DNA from: Hyphomicrobiales bacterium | GTDB taxonomy: Bacteria > Pseudomonadota > Alphaproteobacteria > Rhizobiales > Rhizobiaceae | Assembly: GCA_900468065.1 (NCBI GenBank) | Contig: UBTA01000063.1 | Location: 40,512-104,511 of the forward strand | Direction of reading: 5' to 3' | DNA: 64,000 bases | Part shown: one piece after another, positions 27,607-38,031 of the stretch | How positions within the stretch are numbered: position 1 is the first letter of the stretch | Layout: every line of letters starts with the position of its first letter | Program-made: the position numbers and the translations under genes | Notes under the pieces: model-generated | Database searches by the model: none | What the model saw: only the letters and a program-made list of their open reading frames with translations | Told to the model about the DNA's origin: nothing

Positions 27607-28167
27607 ATGAGTGAAGGTATTGACCTGAGTGACCTGAAGCGCCGCATGGATGGCGCCATTGCCGCGTTCAAGAGCGATATCGCATCGCTGCGCACCGGCC
27701 GGGCTTCGGCCAACGTGCTCGATCCGGTTATGGTAGAGGCATATGGTTCGCGCGTGCCGCTGAACCAGGTTGCCAACATCACCGTTCCGGAATCGCGCAT
27801 GCTCGGTGTTTCCATCTGGGACAAGTCGATGGTCAATGCCGTCGATCGCGCCATCCGTGAATCGAATCTCGGCCTTAATCCGATCATGGACGGCCAGAAT
27901 CTGCGCATTCCACTGCCGGAACTCAACGAAGAACGCCGCAAGTCACTGGTGAAGGTCGCGCATGATTATAGCGAAAAAGCCAAGGTCGCTGTGCGCAACG
28001 TGCGCCGCGATGGCATGGACAGTCTGAAAAAAGCCGAAAAGGATGGCGATATCGGTCAGGATGTCAGCCGAAGCCAGTCCGAAAGGGTCCAGAAAATGAC
28101 AGATGAGATGATTTCCGACATCGACCGCTTGCTCGGCGATAAGGAAAAGGAAATCATGCAGGTCTAG
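27607..28167 (+). CDS. frr: Ribosome recycling factor
   Basis: This 186-residue protein has the expected helical stem and the conserved R-T-G-R-A-S segment and the R-N-V-R-R-D-G motif. With EF-G it splits the post-termination ribosome. Length is exactly typical. It lies between pyrH and uppS, continuing the conserved order. Confidence 0.98.
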   Translation: MSEGIDLSDLKRRMDGAIAAFKSDIASLRTGRASANVLDPVMVEAYGSRVPLNQVANITVPESRMLGVSIWDKSMVNAVDRAIRESNLGLNPIMDGQNLRIPLPELNEERRKSLVKVAHDYSEKAKVAVRNVRRDGMDSLKKAEKDGDIGQDVSRSQSERVQKMTDEMISDIDRLLGDKEKEIMQV

Positions 28168-28204
28168 TCTGCCTTTTTCCGAGTCTCTGTTTTTCGGGCC
28201 ACCG

Positions 28205-28948
28205 ATGTCAAACCCATTGCTTAGAAATGTCCCCACGCACGTCGCCATCATCATGGATGGCAACGGACGCTGGGCCAATTCGCGCGGACTTCCAAGGACA
28301 ATGGGCCATCGCAAGGGGGTGGAAGCCGTACGCGAGGCGGTTCGCACTGCCGGCGAAGTCGGCATCCGCTACCTGACGCTCTTTGCGTTTTCTTCGGAGA
28401 ACTGGAGTAGGCCAGAAGCGGAGGTCTCCGATCTGATGGGGCTTTTGAAAGCTTTCATCCGCCGCGATCTCGCCGACCTGCACCGTGAGAACGTCCGCAT
28501 ACGGGTGATCGGTGACAAGACCAACCTTCGCGGCGATATCCTGCCTCTGCTGCTGGAGGCAGAGGATACGACGCGCAACAATACGGGTATCACACTGGTT
28601 ATCGCCTTCAACTATGGCTCCCGCGATGAAATGACCCGCGCCATGCAGGCCCTGGCGGTTGACGTCGCCCAAGGTCGATTGACGGCCGACCAGATTACGC
28701 CGGAGCGGATTGCCAGCAAGCTCGATACCGCTGGAATTCCCGACCCGGACCTTGTCTTGCGCACCAGCGGTGAAGAGCGGCTGTCCAATTTCCTGCTCTG
28801 GCAGGCGGCCTATTCCGAATTGCTGTTTGTTCCGGAACTGTGGCCGGATTTCAACCGCGAGGTTTTTCTCGGTGCGCTGAAAACCTATGCCGGGCGTGAA
28901 CGCCGTTTTGGTGGGCTGTCGCAACCGACGCTCGCGGTTGGTTCCTGA
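28205..28948 (+). CDS. uppS: Isoprenyl transferase (undecaprenyl diphosphate synthase)
   Basis: This 247-residue cis-prenyltransferase has the catalytic D-G-N-G-R-W motif near residue 19, and the C-terminal R-T-S-G-E[10 protein letters not shown] signature. It makes the C55 carrier lipid used for peptidoglycan and O-antigen. The stop overlaps the cdsA start by one base (TGATG), so translation is coupled. Confidence 0.97.
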   Translation: MSNPLLRNVPTHVAIIMDGNGRWANSRGLPRTMGHRKGVEAVREAVRTAGEVGIRYLTLFAFSSENWSRPEAEVSDLMGLLKAFIRRDLADLHRENVRIRVIGDKTNLRGDILPLLLEAEDTTRNNTGITLVIAFNYGSRDEMTRAMQALAVDVAQGRLTADQITPERIASKLDTAGIPDPDLVLRTSGEERLSNFLLWQAAYSELLFVPELWPDFNREVFLGALKTYAGRERRFGGLSQPTLAVGS

Positions 28949-29781
28949 TGCAGACAGAATTGCGGCTGCGTATCATCTCCGGCATCGTGCTTGCCGCTAT
29001 CGCTCTCGGTGCGACCTGGGCCGGGGGAACCGTTTTTGAAATCCTCTCCGTCGCCATTGCCGTGCTCGTCTATTACGAATGGTCGACCATCACCAAACTT
29101 GCCGAACGCGATTTCCAAGGCAATGCCATTGGCTGGCTGTCGCAGGCAGTCATCGCGGCACTGATCCTCTTTGATGGCGCTCACGTCACATTGCTGGTTC
29201 TTACAGCATTTGCCGCGATTGCTGCGCTCTGGGTGTTCTTCCGGGGCGGAAGCTGGTGGTTGCCTGGCGGCATCGTCTATGCTGGCCTGACGGGCATCTC
29301 GCTTTCGGCCATCCGCGGCGAGAGCGATATCGGTCTGATCGCGGTTTTCTTCGTGTTTGCCGTTGTCTGGGCGACCGACATTCTTGCCTATTTCACCGGA
29401 CGGGCGATTGGCGGCCCGAAACTCGCGCCACGTATTTCACCCGGCAAGACATGGTCTGGGGCGATCGGCGGCACCATCTTTGGGGTATTGGCCGGTGTCG
29501 CTGTGTTCATGAGCCATTTTTCGCTTAATGATGCGCGCATACCATTGCTTGCGCTTGCGCTGTCGGTTTCGAGCCAGATCGGTGACCTGTTCGAATCCTA
29601 CATCAAGCGCCGATTCGGTGTGAAGGATTCGAGCAAGCTCATTCCCGGTCATGGGGGGGTCATGGACCGTGTGGACGGACTTGTTTTTGCCTGCTTTGCC
29701 GCGCTTCTGATTGCTTTGGTGCAAGTCATGTCCACCGGTGGACAGAATGTGCCCCTGGGGGCAATCCTGCTGGCGCCGTAA
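28948..29781 (+). CDS. cdsA: Phosphatidate cytidylyltransferase
   Basis: This 277-residue inner-membrane enzyme makes CDP-diacylglycerol from phosphatidate and CTP. It has about seven spans and the C-terminal CDS signature (about 207-245), including K-D-S-S-K-L-I-P-G-H-G-G-V-M-D-R-x-D. The product is the precursor used by cardiolipin synthase and other phospholipid enzymes. The dxr gene seen between cdsA and rseP in enterics is absent, as is usual here. Confidence 0.96.
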   Translation: MQTELRLRIISGIVLAAIALGATWAGGTVFEILSVAIAVLVYYEWSTITKLAERDFQGNAIGWLSQAVIAALILFDGAHVTLLVLTAFAAIAALWVFFRGGSWWLPGGIVYAGLTGISLSAIRGESDIGLIAVFFVFAVVWATDILAYFTGRAIGGPKLAPRISPGKTWSGAIGGTIFGVLAGVAVFMSHFSLNDARIPLLALALSVSSQIGDLFESYIKRRFGVKDSSKLIPGHGGVMDRVDGLVFACFAALLIALVQVMSTGGQNVPLGAILLAP

Positions 29782-29810
29782 CGGGCGCCACATACCTGAT
29801 CGAGGACCAC

Positions 29811-30944
29811 ATGGCTTACCTGGCCGATACATTTCACCTGATTATCGGCTACATCGTGCCGTTTCTGCTCGTTCTGACGCTGCTCGTCTTCGTGCACGAG
29901 ATGGGCCACTATCTGGTCGGCCGCTGGTCTGGCATCCGCATCCTCGCCTTTTCCGTCGGTTTTGGGCCGGAGTTGTTCGGCTATACCGACAAGCACGGAA
30001 CACGTTGGAAGTTCTGCGCTATCCCGCTTGGCGGCTATGTGAAATTTTTCGGTGACGAGGATGCCGCCAGTGTTCCCGATTACAGCCGGCTGGAGCAATA
30101 TTCGCCCGAGGATCGTGACCGTACGTTTTTGGGGGCCAAGCTTTGGAAGCGGGCTGCCACGGTAGCTGCCGGACCTATCGCCAATTTTATCCTTGCTATC
30201 TTCATCTTTGCGGTGATTTTTTCGATCTATGGCAAGCCTGTCGCAGATCCGGTTGTTGCCGAAGTCAAGGAACACAGCGCGGCCGCTAAAGCCGGTGTTC
30301 TGCCGGGCGATCTGCTGGTGGCGATCGATGGTACGCATGTCACCACCTTCGATGATGTGCGCCGCTATGTCAGCATCCGGCCGGAAACGCCGATCACCAT
30401 ACAGATCAAGCGCAAGGGCGAACTGCTCGATCTGCCGATGATACCGCAGCGCACCGAAATCACCGACCAGTTCGGCAACAAGATGGAACTTGGCATCATC
30501 GGCATCCTGACAAACCAGGAAACCGGCAATTTCCGCCTGGAGACTTTTAGTCCGATTGAAGCCGTGGGGCAGGGTGCCGTCGAGAGCTGGCACATCGTGA
30601 CCGGCACGTTCAACTATCTTGCCAACCTGGTGACCGGCCGGATGAAGGCCGATCAGCTGGGCGGGCCGATCCGGGTCGCCCAGGCATCCGGACAGATGGC
30701 GACGATCGGTATCGCTGCCGTTCTGCAATTGGCAGCCGTCCTGTCGGTTTCCATTGGACTTCTCAATCTAATGCCGGTCCCCGTACTTGATGGCGGCCAT
30801 CTGATGTTTTATGCGGTAGAAGCTATTCGCGGAAAACCGGTCGGACCAGGGGCGCAGGACATCGCATTCCGCATCGGTTTTGCCATGGTGTTGATGCTGA
30901 TGGTTTTTGCCACATGGAACGACATCAGTTCGCTCCTTGGCTAG
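29811..30944 (+). CDS. rseP: RIP metalloprotease RseP
   Basis: This 377-residue intramembrane site-2 protease has the zinc motif H-E-M-G-H at 29-33 in the first membrane segment, a single PDZ domain (about 125-200), and the C-terminal N-L-M-P-V-P-V-L-D-G-G-H motif supplying the third zinc ligand. E. coli RseP has two PDZ domains; one is normal in rhizobia. It cleaves anti-sigma factors and leftover signal peptides. Its place before bamA links it to envelope stress control. Confidence 0.95.
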   Translation: MAYLADTFHLIIGYIVPFLLVLTLLVFVHEMGHYLVGRWSGIRILAFSVGFGPELFGYTDKHGTRWKFCAIPLGGYVKFFGDEDAASVPDYSRLEQYSPEDRDRTFLGAKLWKRAATVAAGPIANFILAIFIFAVIFSIYGKPVADPVVAEVKEHSAAAKAGVLPGDLLVAIDGTHVTTFDDVRRYVSIRPETPITIQIKRKGELLDLPMIPQRTEITDQFGNKMELGIIGILTNQETGNFRLETFSPIEAVGQGAVESWHIVTGTFNYLANLVTGRMKADQLGGPIRVAQASGQMATIGIAAVLQLAAVLSVSIGLLNLMPVPVLDGGHLMFYAVEAIRGKPVGPGAQDIAFRIGFAMVLMLMVFATWNDISSLLG

Positions 30945-31194
30945 GGATTTGGGCCTTGCGCGGTGGTGTAAGGTCTTGTTGGGGGAGGTCGGCTCTATTG
31001 AAAATTCAATGAGTTGATTGAAAGGAATTGTTTACGATAAAGCAATTCTGTAGTGGCCGTTAGGACACGGTTTCATTTGAAGTAAACAGAAATTAACGAG
31101 CTGGCTTGCTTGTATATAAAAAGCGGTTAAAACGGCAGCCGTGACCGGAGTCGGTACGAGTTCGCTGCGGGGCATTGGGAAGAAGGTAAGATTT

Positions 31195-33543
31195 ATGAAA
31201 GCTGGTTCAAAATTTTTGAACGCGGTGTCGGCGGTTGCGCTGTCTGCTAGTATGGTCGCAACGGGGACTGGCATTGTAACGCTTGCAAGTGCGTCTGTCG
31301 CTGAGGCTGCAACGATCAGCCGCGTCGAAGTGCGTGGTGCTACTCGCGTCAGCCCCGAAACGGTTCGGGCAAACATCACCATTGTTCCCGGCAAGAGCTT
31401 CAGCAACGCGGATATCGATTCTTCCGTCAAGCGCCTCTATTCCACCGGCTATTTTTCCGATGTCAGCATCAATGTCGCCGGCGGTACGCTTGTCGTCACC
31501 GTGAGCGAGAACCAGCTGGTCAACCAGGTTGTTTTCAACGGCAACCGCAAGATCAAGGACGATAAGCTTCAGGCTGTTGTCCGCACGCGTTCGCTTGGTC
31601 CGTACAGCGAAGCGACAGCTGAATCCGATATTCAGGCGATCAAGGATGCCTACGCAGCCATCGGTCGCGAAGATGTGACTGTCACCACGCAGGTCGTTCC
31701 GATCGCGGAAGGCCGTGTCAATCTGGCCTTTGTGGTCAACGAAGGCGATCGCACCAAGATCACCGCCATCAATTTTGTCGGCAACAACGCCTACAGCAAT
31801 GGCCGCCTCCAGGCAGTCATCTCGACGAAGGAATCGGGGATCTTCTCCTTCCTGAACCGCAAGGACGTTTACAACGCCGACAAGCTGCGCGCCGACGAAG
31901 AGTTGCTGCGCCAGTTCTACTACAACCGCGGCTATGCAGACTTCCGTGTCGTTTCGTCGGACGCAGTTCTGGATGAAGCCACCAATGAATACACGGTGAC
32001 GATCACCGTCGAAGAGGGCGAGCGCTACGACTTCGGAACTGTCAATGTTGAATCCACGGTCGAAGGCGTGGATGCGGAAGAGCTGAAGGGCCTGGTTCGT
32101 ACCTCCGAAGGCACGATCTACAAGGCCAAGGACGTTCAGGACAGCATCTCGGCGATTTCCAAGCGCGTCGCATCGCAGGGCTATCCGTTTGCCCGCGTGA
32201 CGCCGCGTGGCAATCGCGATTTCGGCAATCGCACGATCGCTGTCGACTACCTCGTCGATCAGGGCGAGCGCGCCTATATCGAGCGCATTGAAATTCGTGG
32301 CAACACCCGCACGCGTGACTATGTCATCCGTCGCGAGTTCGACATGAGTGAAGGCGATGCGTTCAACCAGGAAATGATCACGACGGCTAAGCGCCGCCTT
32401 GATGCTCTCGGTTATTTCTCGACGGTCAATATCTCGACACAGCCGGGCAGCGCGTCCGACCGCGTCGTCGTGATCGTCGATGTGCAGGATCAGTCGACCG
32501 GTTCGTTCGGTATCGGCGCAGGTTACTCTGCAGGCAGCGGCGGCGGCTTCCTTCTGGAAGCCTCGATCGAGGAAAAGAACTTCCTCGGCCGTGGTCAGTA
32601 TATCCGTCTTGCAGCTGGCCGTGGTCAGGATAGCCGTACGTACAATGTATCGTTCACCGAACCCTATTTCCTCGGTTATCGTCTCGCTGCCGGTTTCGAT
32701 ATCTTCAAGAACGAAAACGACTATAACGACGACAACTATAGCTACGAAGATCAGGGCTTCAGCCTGCGCGTAACCGCGCCGATCACGGAGCGGATTTCGA
32801 CGACATTCCGTTATAACTACACGCAGATGGACTATCACGGGAATACGTCCGTGGGGCCAGGACAGGATCTTTCGTCGCCATACATCAACGCGATCAATGG
32901 CAGCACGTGGACACGGTCTTCGATCTCCCAGACGCTGACCTACAACTCGCTCGACGATGCGACGTTGCCGCACGAAGGTATCCTGGCGTCGGCCACGCAG
33001 GAATATGCTGGTCTTGGCGGAACATCCGATTTCTACAAGCTGACCGGTAAGGCCAAGTGGTACTACACCGTGAACGACGATGCGGACATCATCGCATCGC
33101 TCGCAGCTGGCGCCGGCCATGTGTTCAACACCGGCGGCAAGATGGAAGTCTTCGACCAGTTCCAGCTGGGCCAGAACGATATTCGCGGCTTTGAGCGTAA
33201 CGGTGTCGGTCCGCGCAGCGGCAAGTATGGCGACGCCATTGGTGGAACGACCTACTTCACCGCTTCTGCTGAAGCGACGTTCCCGCTGCCCTTCGTGTCA
33301 CGCGACGCTGGTTTCCGCGGTGCGATCTTCGCAGATGCCGGCACATTGTATGGCAATGAAGTCGATACGACAGCCGACGATGACATCAAGGGTACAGGAA
33401 GCTCGCTTCGTGCATCCGTCGGTCTCGGTCTGATCTGGGCGTCCCCGTTTGGGCCGCTGCGCGTCGACTATGCGTTCCCGATCGCCAAGGAAGATTTCGA
33501 CCGCGTACAGAACCTCAAGTTCGGTATCTCGTCGTCCTTCTGA
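31195..33543 (+). CDS. bamA: Outer membrane protein assembly factor BamA
   Basis: This 782-residue protein has a long signal peptide (about 38 residues, ending A-E-A), five POTRA repeats (to about residue 430) and a C-terminal 16-strand barrel. The last residues K-F-G-I-S-S-S-F give the expected terminal Phe. The lid-lock motif region with R-G-F near residue 665 is present (I-R-G-F-E-R). ATG 31195 is preceded by AGAAGG. The 250 bases upstream contain no gene and probably a promoter. It inserts beta-barrel proteins into the outer membrane. Confidence 0.97.
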   Translation: MKAGSKFLNAVSAVALSASMVATGTGIVTLASASVAEAATISRVEVRGATRVSPETVRANITIVPGKSFSNADIDSSVKRLYSTGYFSDVSINVAGGTLVVTVSENQLVNQVVFNGNRKIKDDKLQAVVRTRSLGPYSEATAESDIQAIKDAYAAIGREDVTVTTQVVPIAEGRVNLAFVVNEGDRTKITAINFVGNNAYSNGRLQAVISTKESGIFSFLNRKDVYNADKLRADEELLRQFYYNRGYADFRVVSSDAVLDEATNEYTVTITVEEGERYDFGTVNVESTVEGVDAEELKGLVRTSEGTIYKAKDVQDSISAISKRVASQGYPFARVTPRGNRDFGNRTIAVDYLVDQGERAYIERIEIRGNTRTRDYVIRREFDMSEGDAFNQEMITTAKRRLDALGYFSTVNISTQPGSASDRVVVIVDVQDQSTGSFGIGAGYSAGSGGGFLLEASIEEKNFLGRGQYIRLAAGRGQDSRTYNVSFTEPYFLGYRLAAGFDIFKNENDYNDDNYSYEDQGFSLRVTAPITERISTTFRYNYTQMDYHGNTSVGPGQDLSSPYINAINGSTWTRSSISQTLTYNSLDDATLPHEGILASATQEYAGLGGTSDFYKLTGKAKWYYTVNDDADIIASLAAGAGHVFNTGGKMEVFDQFQLGQNDIRGFERNGVGPRSGKYGDAIGGTTYFTASAEATFPLPFVSRDAGFRGAIFADAGTLYGNEVDTTADDDIKGTGSSLRASVGLGLIWASPFGPLRVDYAFPIAKEDFDRVQNLKFGISSSF

Positions 33544-33591
33544 TCCTTGCAGTCCAGAACTGCCTGCCAAAACTGTTCTGGAGTGTTGGCC

Positions 33592-34659
33592 ATGGAAAAC
33601 AACTGGTTCTTCCCACCGCATGACGGGATCCGCCTGAGCGATCTGGCGGATCAAATCGGTGCGGTGCTACAGGCGCCGGAACTCAGCGACCGGCTCGTCC
33701 GGTCGGTGGCGCCGACCTATCGCGCTGGCGAGTTCGATGTCTGCTATATGCTGCAGCGGCGCTTTCGCGATGAGTTTGACACATCGAAAGCAGGCGCCAT
33801 CATTTGCGATGATACGATCGCCGCGATCGTGCCGTCGCATATCCCCGTTCTTCTGACACGCTATCCTCACACGGCTTTCGCGCTTGCCGGTGCGATTTTG
33901 CATCCGCAGGCAGCGCGCCCCGAGCAGAACCTGTCGGGACCGGGTGGCATATCGCCCGCTGCCTTTGTCGACCCAACAGCTCAGATCGAGGACAATGTCG
34001 ATATCGAGGCGACGGCCGTGATCGGCGCGGGCGCCCATATCGGCTCGGGTACGCGGATTGCCGCAGGCGCCGTCATCGGCCCCGGTGTCCGTATCGGCCG
34101 TGACTGCACGATTTCGGCCGGAGCAAGCGTGATGTATTCGCTTGTCGGCAACGAGGTGATCATCCATCCGGGCGCCCGGATCGGCCAGGATGGTTTCGGC
34201 AATGCACCGGGACCAAAGGGCGGCATGATCAAGATCGTCCAGATTGGCCGTGTCATTCTGCAGGACAGGGTCGAGATCGGTGCCAACACGACGATCGACC
34301 GCGGTGCAATGGACGATACGGTGGTCGGCGAGGGCACCAAGATCGATAATCTTGTCCAGCTCGGCCATAATGTTCGCGTTGGCCGTCACTGTGGTATCGC
34401 CGCCCAGGTCGGTATTGCCGGCAGCACGCGCATTGGCGACGGTGTCCTGATTGGCGGAGCCGCGGCGATCAACGGACATATCACCATTGGCGACAGAGCT
34501 CAGATCGGCGCCATGAGTGGCGTCGCTTCGGATGTGCCGGCCGGTGAACGCTACGGCGGCATTCCAGCGCGTCCCATGCGCGACTTCCTGCGCGAAATTG
34601 CCGAGGTCACGGCGCGCGCGCACAACAGGCAGAAGAAATCAGGAGGCAAAGATGAGTGA
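33592..34659 (+). CDS. lpxD: UDP-3-O-acylglucosamine N-acyltransferase LpxD
   Basis: This 355-residue enzyme catalyses the third step of lipid A synthesis, adding the second 3-hydroxyacyl chain. It has an N-terminal uridine-binding domain, then a left-handed beta-helix of hexapeptide repeats with the catalytic His region (L-G-H-N-V-R-V). ATG 33592 is chosen; the earlier in-frame start at 33547 lacks a ribosome site. The stop overlaps fabZ by eight bases. Confidence 0.96.
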   Translation: MENNWFFPPHDGIRLSDLADQIGAVLQAPELSDRLVRSVAPTYRAGEFDVCYMLQRRFRDEFDTSKAGAIICDDTIAAIVPSHIPVLLTRYPHTAFALAGAILHPQAARPEQNLSGPGGISPAAFVDPTAQIEDNVDIEATAVIGAGAHIGSGTRIAAGAVIGPGVRIGRDCTISAGASVMYSLVGNEVIIHPGARIGQDGFGNAPGPKGGMIKIVQIGRVILQDRVEIGANTTIDRGAMDDTVVGEGTKIDNLVQLGHNVRVGRHCGIAAQVGIAGSTRIGDGVLIGGAAAINGHITIGDRAQIGAMSGVASDVPAGERYGGIPARPMRDFLREIAEVTARAHNRQKKSGGKDE

Positions 34660-35119
34660 AGCTGCAACCACCGTTCTGGGTACGGCTGACATCAGGGAAA
34701 TCTTGAAGCTTCTTCCCCATCGTTATCCGTTCCTGCTGGTCGACAAGATCATCGAGATCGACGGCGACAATTCGGCGATCGGCATCAAGAACGTCACGGC
34801 CAACGAGCCGCATTTCACTGGACACTTCCCCGAGCAACCGATCATGCCGGGCGTTCTTTTGATCGAAGGCATGGCCCAGACGGCTGGCGCGATCTGCGCC
34901 CGCAAGAATGGTACTGGCAGCAACCTCGTCTATTTCATGACGATCGATAATGCCCGCTTCCGCAAACCGGTCGTGCCGGGCGACAGGGTCGAATTCCATG
35001 TCGTCAAGCACAAGCAGCGCGGCAATATCTGGAAGTTTCACTGTGACGCAAAAGTTGACGGGCAACTTGTCGCGGAAGCTGATATCGGCGCGATGATTAT
35101 CAGCAAGGAAGACGCCTGA
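34652..35119 (+). CDS. fabZ: 3-hydroxyacyl-ACP dehydratase FabZ
   Basis: This 155-residue hot-dog-fold enzyme has the catalytic His in L-L-P-H-R-Y-P-F and Glu in [12 protein letters not shown]. It dehydrates 3-hydroxyacyl-ACP, and so competes with LpxA/LpxD for the same acyl donor, which explains its place here. ATG 34652 has AGGAGG upstream and lies inside the end of lpxD. Confidence 0.97.
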   Translation: MSEAATTVLGTADIREILKLLPHRYPFLLVDKIIEIDGDNSAIGIKNVTANEPHFTGHFPEQPIMPGVLLIEGMAQTAGAICARKNGTGSNLVYFMTIDNARFRKPVVPGDRVEFHVVKHKQRGNIWKFHCDAKVDGQLVAEADIGAMIISKEDA

Positions 35120-35121
35120 AC

Positions 35122-35934
35122 ATGATTGCTTCTACTGCGAAGATCCATCCGCTCTCGGTTATCGAAGACGGAGCGGTGATCGGTGACAACGTTATTGTCG
35201 GGCCGTTCTGTCACGTTGGCCCGAAGGTGACGCTCGCAGACAATGTCGAACTGATCAGTCATGTCGTCGTGCTCGGACGCACGACGGTCGGCAAAGGCTC
35301 GAAGATTTTTCCGTCAGCCGTGATCGGCGGCGATTCGCAGAGCGTACATCACAGTGCGGTCGATACGACCTTGGTGATCGGTGAAAACTGCACCATCCGC
35401 GAAGGTGTGACGATGAACACCGGCACCGTCGAGCATGGCGGCGCCACCATCGTTGGCGACAACAATCTGTTCCTTGCCTATGCGCATGTCGCCCACGACT
35501 GCCACCTCGGCAACAATATCATTCTGTCGAACAACGTCATGCTGGCGGGGCACGTTACTGTCGGTGATCGCGCCATTCTCGGCGGCGGCTCGGCCGTTCA
35601 CCAGTTTACCCGCATCGGACGCCATGCGTTTGTCGGCGGTCTTTCCGCCGTGGCCTATGATGTCATTCCCTACGGTATGCTCAATGGCAATCCGGGTCTG
35701 CTCGGTGGCCTGAACGTTGTCGGCATGAGCCGTTCCGGCATCGAGAAACCCGTCATTCATGCCGTGCGGCGCGCCTACAAGCAGATTTTTGAAGGCCCGG
35801 AATCGATCCGTGCAAATGCTGCGGCGATCCGTGCCGACTATGCCGATTGCCCGCCGGCGCTCGAAATCCTCGATTTCATCGCGGCTGAAAGCGATCGCGC
35901 GCTGTCGTCCCCGACGCGGGGCAGCAAGGGCTGA
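35122..35934 (+). CDS. lpxA: UDP-N-acetylglucosamine O-acyltransferase LpxA
   Basis: This 270-residue hexapeptide-repeat enzyme starts lipid A synthesis by acylating UDP-GlcNAc. Conserved features include the catalytic His in A-H-V-A-H-D-C and the G-G[11 protein letters not shown] segment, followed by a helical C-terminal domain. It starts two bases after the fabZ stop, so coupling is likely. Confidence 0.97.
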   Translation: MIASTAKIHPLSVIEDGAVIGDNVIVGPFCHVGPKVTLADNVELISHVVVLGRTTVGKGSKIFPSAVIGGDSQSVHHSAVDTTLVIGENCTIREGVTMNTGTVEHGGATIVGDNNLFLAYAHVAHDCHLGNNIILSNNVMLAGHVTVGDRAILGGGSAVHQFTRIGRHAFVGGLSAVAYDVIPYGMLNGNPGLLGGLNVVGMSRSGIEKPVIHAVRRAYKQIFEGPESIRANAAAIRADYADCPPALEILDFIAAESDRALSSPTRGSKG

Positions 35935-35939
35935 GGCAG

Positions 35940-36821
35940 ATGAGCTTGGACAGCCGGCCCGAAATCAAAGACCGGCTGGCTATCATCGCCGGCAGCGGCT
36001 TGCTGCCGTTGCATGTGGCGGAGGCTGCACGGACACACGGCGAAAACCCCTTTATCATAGCGCTTGCCAACGAGTCGGATCGGGACTGGTCGTCCTTCGA
36101 TCACACGACATTGGGCATCGGTAATTTCAAGGCGATTAGCGGCGTCTTCCGCGACGTTGGCATTGGCCGTGTGGTCATGTCGGGCGCCGTGCGCCGCCGG
36201 CCGGACTGGCGCGACATCAAGCCGACGCTGAAAAGCCTGGTGAAGATACCCAGCGTTCTGCGCACGCTTTTGTCCGGTGGCGATGACGCCGTTTTGAAAA
36301 TGGCGATCGAGCTTATCGAGACCAATGGCGCGCGCGTGATCGGCGTGCAGGACATTGTTCCTGAACTTCTGGCCGAGATCGGCACTCTGGGTGCGCGAAC
36401 GCCGGGTGCGGACGATCAGGCAGATATCGAAGCTGCGGAAGCCGCTGCCATCGCGCTTGGGCATCTGGATGTCGGGCAGGGGGCCGTCGCCGTCGGCGGA
36501 CGCGTCGTGGCCCTTGAGGGGCCGGAAGGTACCGATGCGATGCTCGACCGTGTGGCGCGGCTGAAGGCTGACGGACGCATTTCCAGCCGCCGTCGCGGCG
36601 TTCTCGTCAAACTCTGCAAGCCGCAGCAGGATCTGCGCGCCGACCTTCCCTCTATAGGCCCATCGACCATCAAGGGTGCGCAGGCGGCCGGACTTGCCGG
36701 TATCGCCGTTGAAGCCGGCCGGGCGCTGGTTCTCGATCGGGAAGAGATGATCGCGCTTGCCAACGAGGCTGGTCTCTTCGTCACGGGAGTTGATCGCGCC
36801 CTTTTGCGAGGTGGGCAATGA
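35940..36821 (+). CDS. lpxI: UDP-2,3-diacylglucosamine diphosphatase LpxI
   Basis: This 293-residue protein of the former DUF1009 family replaces LpxH in alphaproteobacteria. It hydrolyses UDP-2,3-diacylglucosamine to lipid X and UMP. The N-terminal I-I-A-G-S-G-L-L-P motif and the C-terminal D-R-x-G-P-type G-P-S-T-I-K segment are conserved. It lies between lpxA and lpxB, and its end overlaps the lpxB start by four bases. Confidence 0.93.
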   Translation: MSLDSRPEIKDRLAIIAGSGLLPLHVAEAARTHGENPFIIALANESDRDWSSFDHTTLGIGNFKAISGVFRDVGIGRVVMSGAVRRRPDWRDIKPTLKSLVKIPSVLRTLLSGGDDAVLKMAIELIETNGARVIGVQDIVPELLAEIGTLGARTPGADDQADIEAAEAAAIALGHLDVGQGAVAVGGRVVALEGPEGTDAMLDRVARLKADGRISSRRRGVLVKLCKPQQDLRADLPSIGPSTIKGAQAAGLAGIAVEAGRALVLDREEMIALANEAGLFVTGVDRALLRGGQ

Positions 36822-38002
36822 ATCCGAACGATCTCAAGCTCGCTGTGATCGCTGGCGAAGTGTCCGGTGACCTGCTTGGCGCCGATCTCGTCAAGGCATT
36901 GCGCCCGCTGGTCAAGGGCGACTTTTCCCTGATTGGCGTGGGCGGCGAGGGACTGGAGGCTGAAGGCCTGAATTCCCTGTTCGACTATTCCGAGCTTTCG
37001 ATCATGGGGATCTCGCAGGTTCTCGCCCGGTTGCCGAAACTGATCCTGCGCATCCGCCAGACGGCCAATGCGATTATCGCGGCCAAGCCGGATATCCTTG
37101 TCATCATCGACAGCCCTGATTTCACCCACCGTGTCGCGCGTCGTGTGCGCAAGGCTTTGCCGGATCTACCGATCGTCAACTATGTTTGCCCCAGCGTCTG
37201 GGCGTGGAAGTCGGAGCGCGCCGTCAAGATGCGCCCCTATGTCGATCATGTGCTGGCCGTGCTTCCCTTCGAGCCAGAGGTGATGCAACGTCTGGGTGGC
37301 CCGCCGACGACCTATGTCGGCCATCGGCTGGCAAGCGACGCCAATGTCCTGGCGGTGCGGGCGCGGCAGATTGAAAGACGCGCTGCACGCGCGATCCAAG
37401 CTTCGGCAACATGCCTGCTCCTGCCGGGCTCTCGCGGCAGCGAAATCAGCCGGCTGCTGCCCGAATTCGGGGCGACTGCGGAGGAATTGCGCAGCCGGCA
37501 TCCGGAGATGCGGTTCCTGCTTCCAACAGTTCCCCGGCAGGAAAACCTCGTGCGCCAGATTACGGCGTCGTGGCCCGTCCAGCCGGAAATCTCGGTTGGT
37601 GCCACAGCCAAATGGCAGGCTTTTGCTGAGGCCGATGCAGCTGTTGCTGCGTCCGGTACGGTTATCCTGGAGCTTGCTTTAGCCGGAATTCCGGTTGTGT
37701 CGGCCTACAAGGCCGACTGGATCATTCGCCTGATGCACAAGCGCATCAAGATCTGGACGGCAGCGATTCCCAATCTGGTGGCTGACTATGCCATCGTGCC
37801 GGAATATCTGAACGAAGCCATACGCGCGGGCGCGCTGTCTCGCTGGATGGAGCGCCTGACCGGAAATACCCCGGAACGCCAGGCCATGCTCGCCGGATAC
37901 AGCACCGTCTGGCAACGCATGGCGACGGAGAAACCGCCGGGCGAGACAGCCGCTCGCATCGTTCTCGACGTTCTCAATGAAAAAAAGCCCGGTCATCGCT
38001 GA
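36818..38002 (+). CDS. lpxB: Lipid-A-disaccharide synthase LpxB
   Basis: This 394-residue family 19 glycosyltransferase joins lipid X to UDP-diacylglucosamine. The N-terminal A-G-E-V-S-G-D motif, the I-I-D-S-P-D-F region, and the C-terminal L-P-G-S-R-x-S-E-I donor-site motif are present. The final codons and the stop lie inside a terminator stem, so the last residues are set by the hairpin sequence. It ends the lpx run and converges on gltA. Confidence 0.96.
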   Translation: MNPNDLKLAVIAGEVSGDLLGADLVKALRPLVKGDFSLIGVGGEGLEAEGLNSLFDYSELSIMGISQVLARLPKLILRIRQTANAIIAAKPDILVIIDSPDFTHRVARRVRKALPDLPIVNYVCPSVWAWKSERAVKMRPYVDHVLAVLPFEPEVMQRLGGPPTTYVGHRLASDANVLAVRARQIERRAARAIQASATCLLLPGSRGSEISRLLPEFGATAEELRSRHPEMRFLLPTVPRQENLVRQITASWPVQPEISVGATAKWQAFAEADAAVAASGTVILELALAGIPVVSAYKADWIIRLMHKRIKIWTAAIPNLVADYAIVPEYLNEAIRAGALSRWMERLTGNTPERQAMLAGYSTVWQRMATEKPPGETAARIVLDVLNEKKPGHR

Positions 38003-38012
38003 CCGGGCTTTT
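37983..38012. terminator. Bidirectional terminator overlapping the lpxB stop
   Basis: A perfect 13-bp stem (37983-37995 and 38000-38012) has a four-base loop. It has A and T runs on both sides and serves both lpxB and convergent gltA. The lpxB stop codon is in the right arm. Confidence 0.92.
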
Positions 38013-38031
38013 CAATTGGAGTTTCCTGGAC

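Noticed and set aside
31207-33120. A 637-codon open frame antisense to bamA
   Set aside because: It is a shadow of the highly biased bamA codons. The bamA product is complete and clearly recognised.
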